Shown here in pieces: positions 19,040-27,833 of a stretch of DNA of 57,231 nt (positions are counted from its first letter, which is position 1; every line of letters starts with the position of its first letter). The notes under the pieces are model-generated. The model saw nothing but the letters and a program-made list of their open reading frames with translations. It had not been told where the DNA came from and made no database searches. Made by a program: the position numbers and the translations under genes. The stretch is taken from assembly GCA_024642705.1 (NCBI GenBank), contig JAHEAQ010000022.1, positions 1 to 57,231 on the forward strand. Direction: 5' to 3'. Origin of the DNA: Bacteroidota bacterium (lineage in GTDB: Bacteria > Bacteroidota > Bacteroidia > Chitinophagales > Saprospiraceae).

Positions 19040-19065
19040 GTCACCCGAGTTGCAGCTCGGGTGAC
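19040..19065. terminator. GC-rich hairpin after amtB
   Basis: GTCACCCGAG (19040-19049) pairs perfectly with CTCGGGTGAC (19056-19065) over a 6-base loop. There is no T run on either side, so it may be a 3'-end stabiliser or processing site and not a true intrinsic terminator. Confidence 0.55.
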
Positions 19066-19228
19066 ACAGATACGGAAAACCGCAAATTAATACTTGACTA
19101 ATTTAAAGGTAAAAAATATTTTCATTTTTATCAATAATTTGAGTTTTCTTATCTTTTTATCTCCTTAAATTTTTAAACTACCCACAAGGGTAAATTATAT
19201 TAAACAAGGTACAATTAATTTGTAATTT

Positions 19229-19257
19229 TATATAAACTCCTCTATAAGAGTTATATA
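19229..19257. repeat. Inverted repeat upstream of the outer-membrane barrel gene
   Basis: TATATAAACTC (19229-19239) and GAGTTATATA (19248-19257) are complementary apart from one bulged A. It lies 33 bases before the ATG at 19291, so it could be an operator or a leader hairpin. Confidence 0.35.
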
Positions 19258-19290
19258 GATTCTTTATTGCTAAAATTCAAAACAAAAAAA

Positions 19291-20301
19291 ATGAAAACTA
19301 AATTTTTTACATTCATATTGACAATTTTGACTTTAACATCTTATGGTCAAATTCAACTAGATTCTTCTTTTTCAATAAGTGGATCTGTTGATGTATATTA
19401 TAGGGCAAATCTTGTGGGAACTAATAATCCGGAGAATGGTGGAACCCTTGCGCCAGGAACTTCTTTTGCAAACCTACCAGGATTTGCGTTAGGCATGTTT
19501 AATTTAGTAAATTCATACGAGGGCGAAAAAGTTGGTTTCGTAGCTGATATTGGATTTGGCCCTCGTGGCGCAGATGCAGTTTTTGCTTCTCCATCGCCTC
19601 TGAATTTAGTGAACCAAATGTATGGATATTGGAATATTACAGATAAAGTCAAAGTAACACTTGGAAACTTTAATACTTTTTTGGGATATGAAGTAATTTC
19701 TCCTGCAGCAAATTTCAACTATTCAACTTCATACATGTTTTCATATGGCCCATTTTCACACAGTGGTTTAAAACTTGATTTTGATCTCGGGAAAGGGTTA
19801 TCAGGAATGATTGGAGTTTTTAACCCAACTGACTATACAGATTTTAATCCTACAGCAGATTATGTAGCAGGAGCTCAATTAGGATATACCAATGACATGG
19901 GTGGAGCATGGTTGAATTTTATCCTTTCTGATGGGTTTTATCAGGTCGATTTGACAACTGGATGGCAGATAACTGAAAAAGCTTATTTGGGAGTTAATGC
20001 AACTACAGCCCAAGAAAGTTTTGCTGGTGCAGCACTTTATCTTCAATATGCGACTTCTGATGCATTTAGCCTTGGGTTAAGAGGTGAGTATTTTGGAGAT
20101 AATGGAATTGAAGTAGTAGGAAAAGACGAAAGCGTTATGGATTTCACCATTTCAGCAAATTATAAAGTAGGCAACATGACAATTATACCAGAGTTTCGAA
20201 TAGATATGTACTCTAATGAGTCAGTAATTTTAGATGGAACTACAGGAGAAACTGGCAAGAGCCTTTCTTCATTTTTATTAGCAGCAGTATATTCTTTTTG
20301 A
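19291..20301 (+). CDS. Outer-membrane beta-barrel protein (porin-2/OmpL-like)
   Basis: 336 residues from the ATG at 19291. A signal peptide ends LTSYGQ. The mature protein is made of alternating beta strands (SGSVDVYYRANLVG; NQMYGYWNITDKVKVTLGNFNTFLGYEVIS; GPFSHSGLKLDFDLGKGL) and ends with the aromatic LLAAVYSF, the usual last strand of outer-membrane barrels. It resembles the Bacteroidota beta-barrel porin-2 family. It follows glnK-amtB in the same direction with a 270-base gap that holds a hairpin, so it may be separately transcribed but functionally tied to nitrogen uptake. The solute is not known. Confidence 0.82.
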   Translation: MKTKFFTFILTILTLTSYGQIQLDSSFSISGSVDVYYRANLVGTNNPENGGTLAPGTSFANLPGFALGMFNLVNSYEGEKVGFVADIGFGPRGADAVFASPSPLNLVNQMYGYWNITDKVKVTLGNFNTFLGYEVISPAANFNYSTSYMFSYGPFSHSGLKLDFDLGKGLSGMIGVFNPTDYTDFNPTADYVAGAQLGYTNDMGGAWLNFILSDGFYQVDLTTGWQITEKAYLGVNATTAQESFAGAALYLQYATSDAFSLGLRGEYFGDNGIEVVGKDESVMDFTISANYKVGNMTIIPEFRIDMYSNESVILDGTTGETGKSLSSFLLAAVYSF

Positions 20302-20354
20302 GAATATATGATTTACAACTTAAGCAATTATAATTTTTCCATACAGTTAAGTTC

Positions 20355-20391
20355 TTAGGATGGAGAATAAAGATTTTCCATCCTAATTTTT
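20355..20391 (+). terminator. Terminator after the barrel gene
   Basis: TTAGGATGGA (20355-20364) and TCCATCCTAA (20377-20386) form a perfect 10-bp stem followed by five T. It lies 54 bases after the stop codon. Confidence 0.75.
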
Positions 20392-20451
20392 AAATGTTAA
20401 ATATTTAATAAGCGAAATTAAAATTTAACAATTTGAATATCACAAATAATT

Positions 20452-20488
20452 ATGGCATATAACATTGTATTACAATATTATATGCCAT
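20452..20488. repeat. Long near-perfect dyad
   Basis: ATGGCATATAA (20452-20462) pairs with TTATATGCCAT (20478-20488), and after one mismatch ATTGT pairs with ACAAT over a 3-base loop: 16 pairs in 37 bases. It could be a second terminator, an operator or an RNA element. No T run follows directly. Confidence 0.5.
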
Positions 20489-20616
20489 TTATTTATACTT
20501 TGAGCATAACAAAATATGCATTATTGATTTAAATCTGTTTTGAATTCCCACTTATCTTCGATATGCTTTATAAGGAACCGAAAAAAATATAAAGAACAGT
20601 TTCTCTTTCATTGAAT

Positions 20617-20659
20617 GGCTCCTTCGGAGTTAGTGGCTTACTCCGAGGAGTCTATTTTT
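20617..20659 (+). promoter_or_regulatory. Terminator-like hairpin in the gltB leader (possible attenuator)
   Basis: Left arm 20617-20630 and right arm 20640-20652 form 13 pairs with one G-U pair and one bulge, then TATTTTTT. It ends about 35 bases before the gltB ATG. Each arm is itself self-complementary (CTCC-TTC-GGAG and ACTCC-GA-GGAGT), giving a competing fold. This is the layout of a transcription attenuator or of a small RNA ending here. Confidence 0.5.
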
Positions 20660-20694
20660 TCTAACCTATTTTTAAGTTTTAAAAATTCATCAAT

Positions 20695-23600
20695 ATGTCA
20701 GTTGCGATGCCATACGGTCTTTATACCCCAGAATTAGAAAAAGATGCTTGTGGAATTGGCCTTATTGCCAACCTCAATAACCTTAGTTCGCATAAGACTA
20801 TTCATGATGCCCTAACAACATTAGAAAATTTAGAGCACCGGGGTGCTTGCGGTTATGAAGCAAATACAGGCGATGGAGCTGGTATACTTATTCAAATTCC
20901 TCACGATTTTTTAACCATTCGTTGCGGTGAAGCCGGTTTCTCTATTCCTGACAAAGGAAATTATGGAGTCGCAATGACTTTTTTTCCAAAAGAGTCTTCA
21001 GAACAGGAGTTATGTATCCGAGCATTTGAAGATGTTGCCAAAAGTTTTGATATTAAAATTCTTGGATTCAGGGCAGTGCCTACTGATAATTCTGATCTTG
21101 GAAGCTCTGCAAAAGCAACAGAACCTGACATTATTCAAGTTTTTCTTCAATGCAACAAAAATTTAAAAACTAAGGAATTAGAGAAAAAATTATACATTTT
21201 TAGAAACTTCTTAACACATTATATTCATAAGAAAGAGAATGAATTAAAGGATAAATTCTACATCTGTTCTTGTTCAAGTAGAACAATAATTTATAAAGGT
21301 CAACTTACTTCAGATCAAGTAAGAAATTATTTTGTCGATTTGCAGGATGGTAGAGCAACTTCAGCTGTAGCTATTGTTCATTCTAGGTTTTCGACCAATA
21401 CTGTACCGAAATGGAGACTTGCTCAACCTTTTAGAACTATCGCCCATAATGGCGAAATTAATACAATTCAAGGCAACCTAAATTGGTGGAAAGCAAAAGA
21501 AAAAATGTTTGAATCCAATATTTTCACTAAAGAAGAATTGGAAAAAATATACCCTGTTTGTGAAACAGGGACATCAGATTCAGGAAACTTCGATAATGTA
21601 TTGGAATTTCTAATTATGAATGGAAGATCCATTCCTCATGCTTTGATGATGATGATTCCTGAAGCTTGGCAAAATGATGAATTTATTGAAGATTACAAAA
21701 AAGAGTTTTACGAATTTCATGAAGCTTTTATGGAACCTTGGGATGGGCCAGCTTCCATTTGTTTTACCGATGGAATTCTTGTTGGAGCTACTTTAGATCG
21801 AAATGGTTTAAGACCTTCCAGGTATTTATTAACATCAGATAATGTACTAATTCTTGGGTCTGAATCAGGATGCCTGGCTGTAGATCCCTCAACAATCGTA
21901 TACAAAGGAAGACTTCAACCTGGAAAAATATTAATTGCTGATCTTGATGAAAAAAGAATAGTTGGTGACGAAGAATTGAAAAATATAGTTTGCCACAATA
22001 GACCTTATGGAGAGTATTTGAATAAGTATAAAGTTCATATCAACGATATACAGATTGAAGCTGAAATTGAAGACACAGGAATTGAAATTTTGAAAGAACA
22101 GTTGGCCTTTGGTTTTACTTCTGAAGATGAATCCATGATTTTGTATGCAATGGGAGAAGAAGGTGCCGAACCCATTGGTTCAATGGGTTGCGATATTCCT
22201 TTAGCAGTTCTTTCTACTCAATCCCAACATATTTCAAATTACTTCAAACAACAATTTGCGCAGGTAACTAATCCGCCAATTGATCCAATAAGAGAGAAAG
22301 ATTTTATGTCCTTAAAAACTTTTCTTGGAGGAGAACCTAATGTTTTAAAACCGAGAGAAGAAAGTGCCATCATGCTCAGGATGGATTCACCAATTCTAAG
22401 TTCTAAACAATTTTCTGTACTTAGGCATCTAGATACAGAATATTTCAAATCAGCAGTAATTAATATTCAATTTTCTGCAGACGGAAAAGATGGAAGACTT
22501 GAAAGCGCATTAGACGATATGTGCATTGAGGCAGAAAAGTTAATTAATAATGGTAAAAATATAATCATCCTTGATGACTCCAAAATCGGTTTGACTAAAG
22601 CTCCGATTCCAAGTCTCTTAGCGTTAGGTTGCTTGCACCATTATTTAATAAAAAAAGGCATAAGAAGAAAAGCTTCAATAATTATCAAGGGTGGTGATGT
22701 TATAGAAACACACCATTTTGCATGTTTACTTGGATATGGAGCTGATGGCGTTTATCCATGGTTGGCATTAAAATATTTAAATTCAAAAGAAAGATCAAAA
22801 AAATACATCAAAGCTGTCGAAAAAGGACTAATGAAAGTGATGTCTAAATTAGGTGTTTCCACAGTGCTTTCATATCAAGGGTCTCAAACATTTGAAGCAA
22901 TCGGTATTGGTGAAAAAGTTATTTCTAAATGTTTTAATGGTACCATATCCAGAATTTCTGGTCTTGATTTCGATGGGTTGGCAAAAGAAGTATTTGTCAG
23001 ACATCTTGTGGCCTTTGATGATGATTACAAACTAGATGAATTACCTGAAAGTGGTTTTTATCAATGGAAACAGAGAGGAGAGCACCATCTTTTTAATCCA
23101 AAATCGATTCATTTACTCCAGCATTCCACACAGAATAAGGATTACACAACATTTAAAAAATATTCAAAAGAAATAAATGACCAATCACAAAGGGCAAATA
23201 CTTTAAGATCTCTTTTCGATTTTAAAGAGATGAAAAAGATTCCGCTCGAAGAGGTGGAATCGGTAGAAAAAATAATGAAAAGATTTGCTACTGGAGCGAT
23301 GTCCTTTGGATCAATTTCTCATGAAGCTCACTCTACTCTTGCAATTGCAATGAATAGAATAGGAGGAAAAAGCAATAGTGGAGAAGGAGGAGAGGACGAA
23401 AAAAGGTTTATTATAAAGGAAAATGGAGACTGGGAACGATCAGCAATTAAACAAGTAGCTTCTGGGAGATTTGGGGTGACAAGCCATTATCTGGTCAATG
23501 CAGATCAATTGCAAATAAAAATGGCGCAAGGTGCAAAACCTGGAGAGGGGGGGCAATTGCCAGGTCATAAAGTGAATAAATGGATTGCGAAAGTTAGACA

Positions 23601-25170
23601 CAGCATACCAGGTGTAGGATTGATTTCGCCACCACCTCACCATGACATTTATTCCATCGAAGATTTAGCTCAACTAATATTTGACCTAAAAAATGCAAAT
23701 AGACATGCTGATATTAGTGTAAAATTAGTTTCTAAAGCGGGAGTAGGTATTATTGCATCTGGAGTTGCAAAAGCACATGCTGATCATTTATTAATTTCTG
23801 GACATGATGGAGGTACTGGAGCATCGCCATTAAGTTCCATAAAACACGCTGGATTGCCGTGGGAATTAGGGCTTTCAGAAACACATCAGACATTAGTTAA
23901 AAACCGCCTGAGAGATAGAGTTACAGTCCAATGTGATGGGCAAATGAAGACTGGTAGGGATATCGCAATTGCAACTTTACTGGGTGCTGAAGAATGGGGC
24001 GTAGCAACTGCAGCTCTTGTTGTGGAAGGGTGCATACTTATGAGAAAATGCCATTTGAATACTTGTCCAGTAGGTGTGGCAACACAAGACGAAGAACTAA
24101 GAAAAAAATTTACTGGAAAAGTGGAACATTTGGTTGATTTTTTCACTTTTATGGCTCAAGAATTAAGAGAAATAATGGCTTCTCTTGGATTCAGAACCGT
24201 TAATGAAATGATAGGTAGGGCAGATTTGTTAAAAGTGCGAGAAAATGTAAACCATTGGAAGTGGTCTAGTTTAGATCTAAGCCCAATACTTTCTTGCGAT
24301 TTACGGTACAATAATCAATACAAATCAATAGAACAAGACCATGGTTTAAAGAAAGTGTTGGATAGGAAATTAATTCGTTATGCTGATCTTTCTATTGAAT
24401 ATGGTGCTCCAATCACCAGTAATTTTGAAATAAAGAATACAGATAGAGCTGTAGGCACTATGTTAAGTAGTGAGATTAGCCGAAAATATGGGGCTGCAGC
24501 CTTGCCTAATGATACCATCAATTATAGATTTCGAGGTTCAGCAGGCCAAAGCTTTGGAGCATTTTCTGTCAAAGGGTTAAGCTTTACGCTTGAAGGAGAC
24601 GCGAACGATTATTTTGGGAAAGGATTATGTGGCGCCAAACTAATTGTAGTACCAGATCGAAATGTAACTTTTAAGGAAAGCGAAAACATTATTATTGGTA
24701 ATGTAGCTCTTTATGGGGCAACATCAGGTGAAGTTTATATAAAAGGAGTTGCGGGTGAAAGATTTGCCGTAAGAAATTCTGGTGTAATAGCTGTAGTAGA
24801 AAGTATAGGAGATCATGGTTGCGAATATATGACAGGTGGAAGAGTAGTAATCCTTGGGAAAACTGGAAGAAATTTTGCTGCAGGAATGAGTGGAGGAATT
24901 GCTTTTGTTCAAGATGAAGCGGGAGATTTTGCAAAAAAATGCAATTTAGAAATGGTAGATCTTGATGAAATGACATCAGACGATTATTCTGAACTTAGAA
25001 TTCATATTAGAAATCATTTTAAATATACAGGAAGTTTATCGGCTATTAAGATATTGAATAATTGGGAAAATGAAAAACACATGTTTGTAAAGGTTTTTCC
25101 AAAAGAATACAAAAATGTGCTTCTAGAAGAAGAATTGGCTAAAAATGAAATGGTAGCAAATATCAAGTAA
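20695..25170 (+). CDS. gltB: Glutamate synthase (NADPH) large subunit
   Basis: 1491 residues, full length. With GltD it converts glutamine plus 2-oxoglutarate to two glutamates. The short propeptide ends before Cys19 (KDACGIGLIANL), which becomes the N-terminal nucleophile of the glutaminase domain. The central domain, the FMN-binding synthase domain (GAMSFGSISHEAH, GEGGQLPGHKVNKWI, SGHDGGTGASPLSS) and the C-terminal GXGXG repeat domain follow. A 3Fe-4S cluster is given by Cys 1113, 1119 and 1124 (ILMRKCHLNTCPVGVAT). gltD follows after five bases. The leader carries a terminator-like hairpin. Confidence 0.98.
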   Translation: MSVAMPYGLYTPELEKDACGIGLIANLNNLSSHKTIHDALTTLENLEHRGACGYEANTGDGAGILIQIPHDFLTIRCGEAGFSIPDKGNYGVAMTFFPKESSEQELCIRAFEDVAKSFDIKILGFRAVPTDNSDLGSSAKATEPDIIQVFLQCNKNLKTKELEKKLYIFRNFLTHYIHKKENELKDKFYICSCSSRTIIYKGQLTSDQVRNYFVDLQDGRATSAVAIVHSRFSTNTVPKWRLAQPFRTIAHNGEINTIQGNLNWWKAKEKMFESNIFTKEELEKIYPVCETGTSDSGNFDNVLEFLIMNGRSIPHALMMMIPEAWQNDEFIEDYKKEFYEFHEAFMEPWDGPASICFTDGILVGATLDRNGLRPSRYLLTSDNVLILGSESGCLAVDPSTIVYKGRLQPGKILIADLDEKRIVGDEELKNIVCHNRPYGEYLNKYKVHINDIQIEAEIEDTGIEILKEQLAFGFTSEDESMILYAMGEEGAEPIGSMGCDIPLAVLSTQSQHISNYFKQQFAQVTNPPIDPIREKDFMSLKTFLGGEPNVLKPREESAIMLRMDSPILSSKQFSVLRHLDTEYFKSAVINIQFSADGKDGRLESALDDMCIEAEKLINNGKNIIILDDSKIGLTKAPIPSLLALGCLHHYLIKKGIRRKASIIIKGGDVIETHHFACLLGYGADGVYPWLALKYLNSKERSKKYIKAVEKGLMKVMSKLGVSTVLSYQGSQTFEAIGIGEKVISKCFNGTISRISGLDFDGLAKEVFVRHLVAFDDDYKLDELPESGFYQWKQRGEHHLFNPKSIHLLQHSTQNKDYTTFKKYSKEINDQSQRANTLRSLFDFKEMKKIPLEEVESVEKIMKRFATGAMSFGSISHEAHSTLAIAMNRIGGKSNSGEGGEDEKRFIIKENGDWERSAIKQVASGRFGVTSHYLVNADQLQIKMAQGAKPGEGGQLPGHKVNKWIAKVRHSIPGVGLISPPPHHDIYSIEDLAQLIFDLKNANRHADISVKLVSKAGVGIIASGVAKAHADHLLISGHDGGTGASPLSSIKHAGLPWELGLSETHQTLVKNRLRDRVTVQCDGQMKTGRDIAIATLLGAEEWGVATAALVVEGCILMRKCHLNTCPVGVATQDEELRKKFTGKVEHLVDFFTFMAQELREIMASLGFRTVNEMIGRADLLKVRENVNHWKWSSLDLSPILSCDLRYNNQYKSIEQDHGLKKVLDRKLIRYADLSIEYGAPITSNFEIKNTDRAVGTMLSSEISRKYGAAALPNDTINYRFRGSAGQSFGAFSVKGLSFTLEGDANDYFGKGLCGAKLIVVPDRNVTFKESENIIIGNVALYGATSGEVYIKGVAGERFAVRNSGVIAVVESIGDHGCEYMTGGRVVILGKTGRNFAAGMSGGIAFVQDEAGDFAKKCNLEMVDLDEMTSDDYSELRIHIRNHFKYTGSLSAIKILNNWENEKHMFVKVFPKEYKNVLLEEELAKNEMVANIK

Positions 25171-25175
25171 AAGAA

Positions 25176-26639
25176 ATGGGAGATATCACTGGTTTTATAA
25201 AATTTAAGAGAGAATTACCTGAATCAAGAGACCCTCATTCAAGAATTAATGATTATAAAGAAATTTATAAAGATTTTTCAGAAGAGAAAACGAATAATCA
25301 GGCGGCACGATGCATGTCTTGTGGTGTGCCTTTTTGTCACAATGGATGTCCATTAGGTAATAATATTCCTGCCTTCAATGATGCAGTACATTCTAAAGAG
25401 TGGGAAAAAGCATTTAAGATTTTGAATAGTACGAACAATTTTCCTGAGTTTACAGGAAGAATTTGTCCTGCACCTTGCGAAAAATCCTGCGTTTTAGGCA
25501 TCAATAGCGATCCAGTAAGCATAGAACATATCGAAAAAAGTATTGCAGAAAAGGCTTTTGAAAATGGATGGGTTTCTGAAGAAAAAGGAAAATCATCGGG
25601 TAAAAAAGTTGCTGTTATTGGTTCTGGTCCTGCAGGTCTGGCAGCTGCATCTCAATTATTAAAAGCAGGTCACGATGTTACTGTATTTGAGAGGAATGAT
25701 CGAATAGGAGGGCTTTTGTTATATGGGATTCCAGATTTTAAATTAGAAAAAGATGTGGTAAGGAGACGAATCAATCTAATGAAAAAGGCTGGTGTTAATT
25801 TCGTTACGAATGCTAATGTTGGAGAAAATGTAAATGTACATGATTTGCTCAACGAAAAAGACGCCATAGTTTTAGCAGGTGGTTCAACCGTTCCAAGAGA
25901 TCTTAAAATTCCTGGCAGAGAATTGAAAGGCGTGTATTTTGCTATGGATTTTTTGGAACAACAAAACAGAAGAATCCAAGGAGATAAAATAGACCCAGCA
26001 ATTTCTTTAGTCGCTACAGACAAAAACGTTTTGGTTATAGGAGGAGGAGATACGGGATCAGATTGTGTAGGCACATCTAATAGGCATAAGGCAAAATCTG
26101 TAACTCAGATTGAATTAATGTCAAAACCACCTTTGGAGAGAGATCCTTCAACACCTTGGCCATTATGGCCCATGCAATTAAGAACTTCAAGTTCACATGA
26201 AGAAGGTGGTAAGCGAAATTGGTCGATTAATACTAAAGAATTTATTGGTGATAAAGATGGTAACTTGACTGGTGTGAAATTGGTTGAAATTGAATGGTTG
26301 AAAGATGAAGTAACTGGAAGGTTTAGTTTTAAAGAAATTGAAAATACAGAAAGAATTTTAAAATGTGAACTTGCACTTTTAGCTGTTGGCTTTGTACACC
26401 CTCAATATTTAGGTATGCTTGAGCAATTAAATATTGAATTAACTGCAAACGGAAATGTAAAAGATGAGAATTACAAAACTAATCTTGATAAAGTATTTGT
26501 AGCTGGAGATATGAGGCGTGGTCAATCGTTAGTTGTGTGGGCCATTTCTGAAGGTCGAGAAGCAGCAATTCAAGTAGATAGATTTTTGAAAAATGAATCA
26601 GGTTTGGTCAGCAACCATAGATCACCTTTAACGGTTTAG
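25176..26639 (+). CDS. gltD: Glutamate synthase (NADPH) small subunit
   Basis: 487 residues. It passes electrons from NADPH to the large subunit. The N-terminal cysteine clusters CMSCGVPFCHNGCPLGN and GRICPAPCEKSCVLG bind two 4Fe-4S centres. The FAD-binding Rossmann turn is VIGSGPAGLAAASQL (about 146-160); the NADPH-binding turn is VIGGGDTGSDCVGT (about 290). VAGDMRRGQSLVVWAISEGREAA is the second FAD contact. It starts five bases after gltB and is certainly cotranscribed with it. An AT-only stem after its stop may end the operon. Confidence 0.98.
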   Translation: MGDITGFIKFKRELPESRDPHSRINDYKEIYKDFSEEKTNNQAARCMSCGVPFCHNGCPLGNNIPAFNDAVHSKEWEKAFKILNSTNNFPEFTGRICPAPCEKSCVLGINSDPVSIEHIEKSIAEKAFENGWVSEEKGKSSGKKVAVIGSGPAGLAAASQLLKAGHDVTVFERNDRIGGLLLYGIPDFKLEKDVVRRRINLMKKAGVNFVTNANVGENVNVHDLLNEKDAIVLAGGSTVPRDLKIPGRELKGVYFAMDFLEQQNRRIQGDKIDPAISLVATDKNVLVIGGGDTGSDCVGTSNRHKAKSVTQIELMSKPPLERDPSTPWPLWPMQLRTSSSHEEGGKRNWSINTKEFIGDKDGNLTGVKLVEIEWLKDEVTGRFSFKEIENTERILKCELALLAVGFVHPQYLGMLEQLNIELTANGNVKDENYKTNLDKVFVAGDMRRGQSLVVWAISEGREAAIQVDRFLKNESGLVSNHRSPLTV

Positions 26640-26651
26640 ATTGAAATTTCT

Positions 26652-26670
26652 AAATAAAATGGTTTTATTT
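26652..26670. terminator. AT-rich stem between gltD and the convergent monooxygenase gene
   Basis: AAATAAAA (26652-26659) and TTTTATTT (26663-26670) are perfectly complementary over a 3-base loop, in the 40-base gap between two convergent stop codons. All pairs are A-T, so any termination would be weak. Confidence 0.35.
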
Positions 26671-26679
26671 CAGTTCTAA

Positions 26680-27825
26680 TTAAGAGTCGAATTTTTCAAT
26701 GGTATACAATTTAATAAGTTGTTTATTGAAAATACTTTTTGGTAAAGATCTTAGTAGAAGGTTTCTAATGTTAGTTAGATTTTCCCAATGTGCCATTTTC
26801 CCTATACTCCATGATTGACTAACAATGGATTGAACTTTTTTCTTTCTTTTGGCTTCCAATTTTTCAAATGCTTTTTCAAAATTTTTGTTTTGGGATATCA
26901 TATTGGATAAATAATAAGCATCTTCGATTGCCTGAGCACCTCCCTGACCCATATTTGGTGTCGTAGCATGACCAGCGTCACCGATCAAACAAATTTTTCC
27001 TTTATGCCAAGTTTTCATTGGCTTGAGGTCAATAATATCATTTCTTATGATTTGTTCTACGGGAGTATTCCTAATCAAATTATTCACTTTTGGGTGAAAG
27101 GTTTTGAAGTAATCTAACAATTGCTCATGCAATGTATTTGGGTCATCTTCTTTCTCCGATATTTCATTAATCACGGCAAACCAATAAATTTTTGCTGCTG
27201 AAATATTCGAAAATCCAAATCTCCATTTTCCTCCCCACATTTCATATGCATGATTTCGAAAATTTTCTTCTAATTCAAATTCACATACTCCTCGCCAACA
27301 AGTCTGACCTGAATGTCGAATAACACTTTTGGGAAAAATTTGATTTCTTACTTTTGAATGAATGCCATCCGCTCCAATTAATGCATCAGCGTTAAAAGTC
27401 TGTCCGCTTTCAAAATGGATTTTTATTGGTTTGTTTTCAATAAAATCGCAATGGCTAAAAGCCATTCCTAGTCCAATTTTATGAACTGGAACTTCATCAA
27501 GCAATATTTGCTGAAGTTTTGCCCTATGAATCGCTATAGTTGAAAATCCATATTTTTTTTTCATGGATTTTTGTGAACTATCTGAAATAGATTTCATTTT
27601 TTGGTCTGAAATGGTTATTTCTAGAACTTCATTTCCTTGACTTTGAATTTGATTAAGAACTCCTAACCAATCCAAAACCTGCAAAGCATTTGGAGCCAAC
27701 CAAATACCAGCACCCACCTCCTTAATAACTTCATTTCTTTCAAAAATTTTATAGTCAATGCCTAATTTTTCGAAAGCCAAAGCCGTAGTTAATCCAGCTA
27801 TACCGCCACCAATTATCGCTATCAT
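26680..27825 (-). CDS. FAD-dependent aromatic-type monooxygenase
   Basis: 381 residues of the p-hydroxybenzoate hydroxylase fold. The FAD-binding turn IIGGGIAGLTTAL is at residues 4-16; the DG motif is ALIGADGIHSKVRNQ; the ribityl-binding block is CLIGDAGHATTPNMGQGGAQAIEDA. These enzymes insert one oxygen from O2 into aromatic or polyene substrates using NAD(P)H. It begins eight bases after the end of the reductase gene at 27834, so the two are cotranscribed. The substrate is unknown; zeaxanthin-epoxidase-like and salicylate-hydroxylase-like members look similar at this level. Confidence 0.88.
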   Translation of the reverse strand: MIAIIGGGIAGLTTALAFEKLGIDYKIFERNEVIKEVGAGIWLAPNALQVLDWLGVLNQIQSQGNEVLEITISDQKMKSISDSSQKSMKKKYGFSTIAIHRAKLQQILLDEVPVHKIGLGMAFSHCDFIENKPIKIHFESGQTFNADALIGADGIHSKVRNQIFPKSVIRHSGQTCWRGVCEFELEENFRNHAYEMWGGKWRFGFSNISAAKIYWFAVINEISEKEDDPNTLHEQLLDYFKTFHPKVNNLIRNTPVEQIIRNDIIDLKPMKTWHKGKICLIGDAGHATTPNMGQGGAQAIEDAYYLSNMISQNKNFEKAFEKLEAKRKKKVQSIVSQSWSIGKMAHWENLTNIRNLLLRSLPKSIFNKQLIKLYTIEKFDS

Positions 27826-27833
27826 AAATTTTT

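Larger units (their letters stand above)
20302..20694. other. Gene-free region between the barrel gene and gltB
   Basis: 393 bases with no credible reading frame but three distinct hairpins: a terminator at 20355-20391, a long dyad at 20452-20488 and a terminator-like stem at 20617-20659 close to the gltB start. The best -7-like motif is TATCTTCG (20553-20560, one mismatch), which would start a transcript near 20567 and leave a gltB leader of about 130 bases. Confidence 0.6.

Noticed and set aside
25670-26074. 134-residue frame antisense to gltD
   Set aside because: It is the shadow of the conserved FAD/NADPH-binding region.
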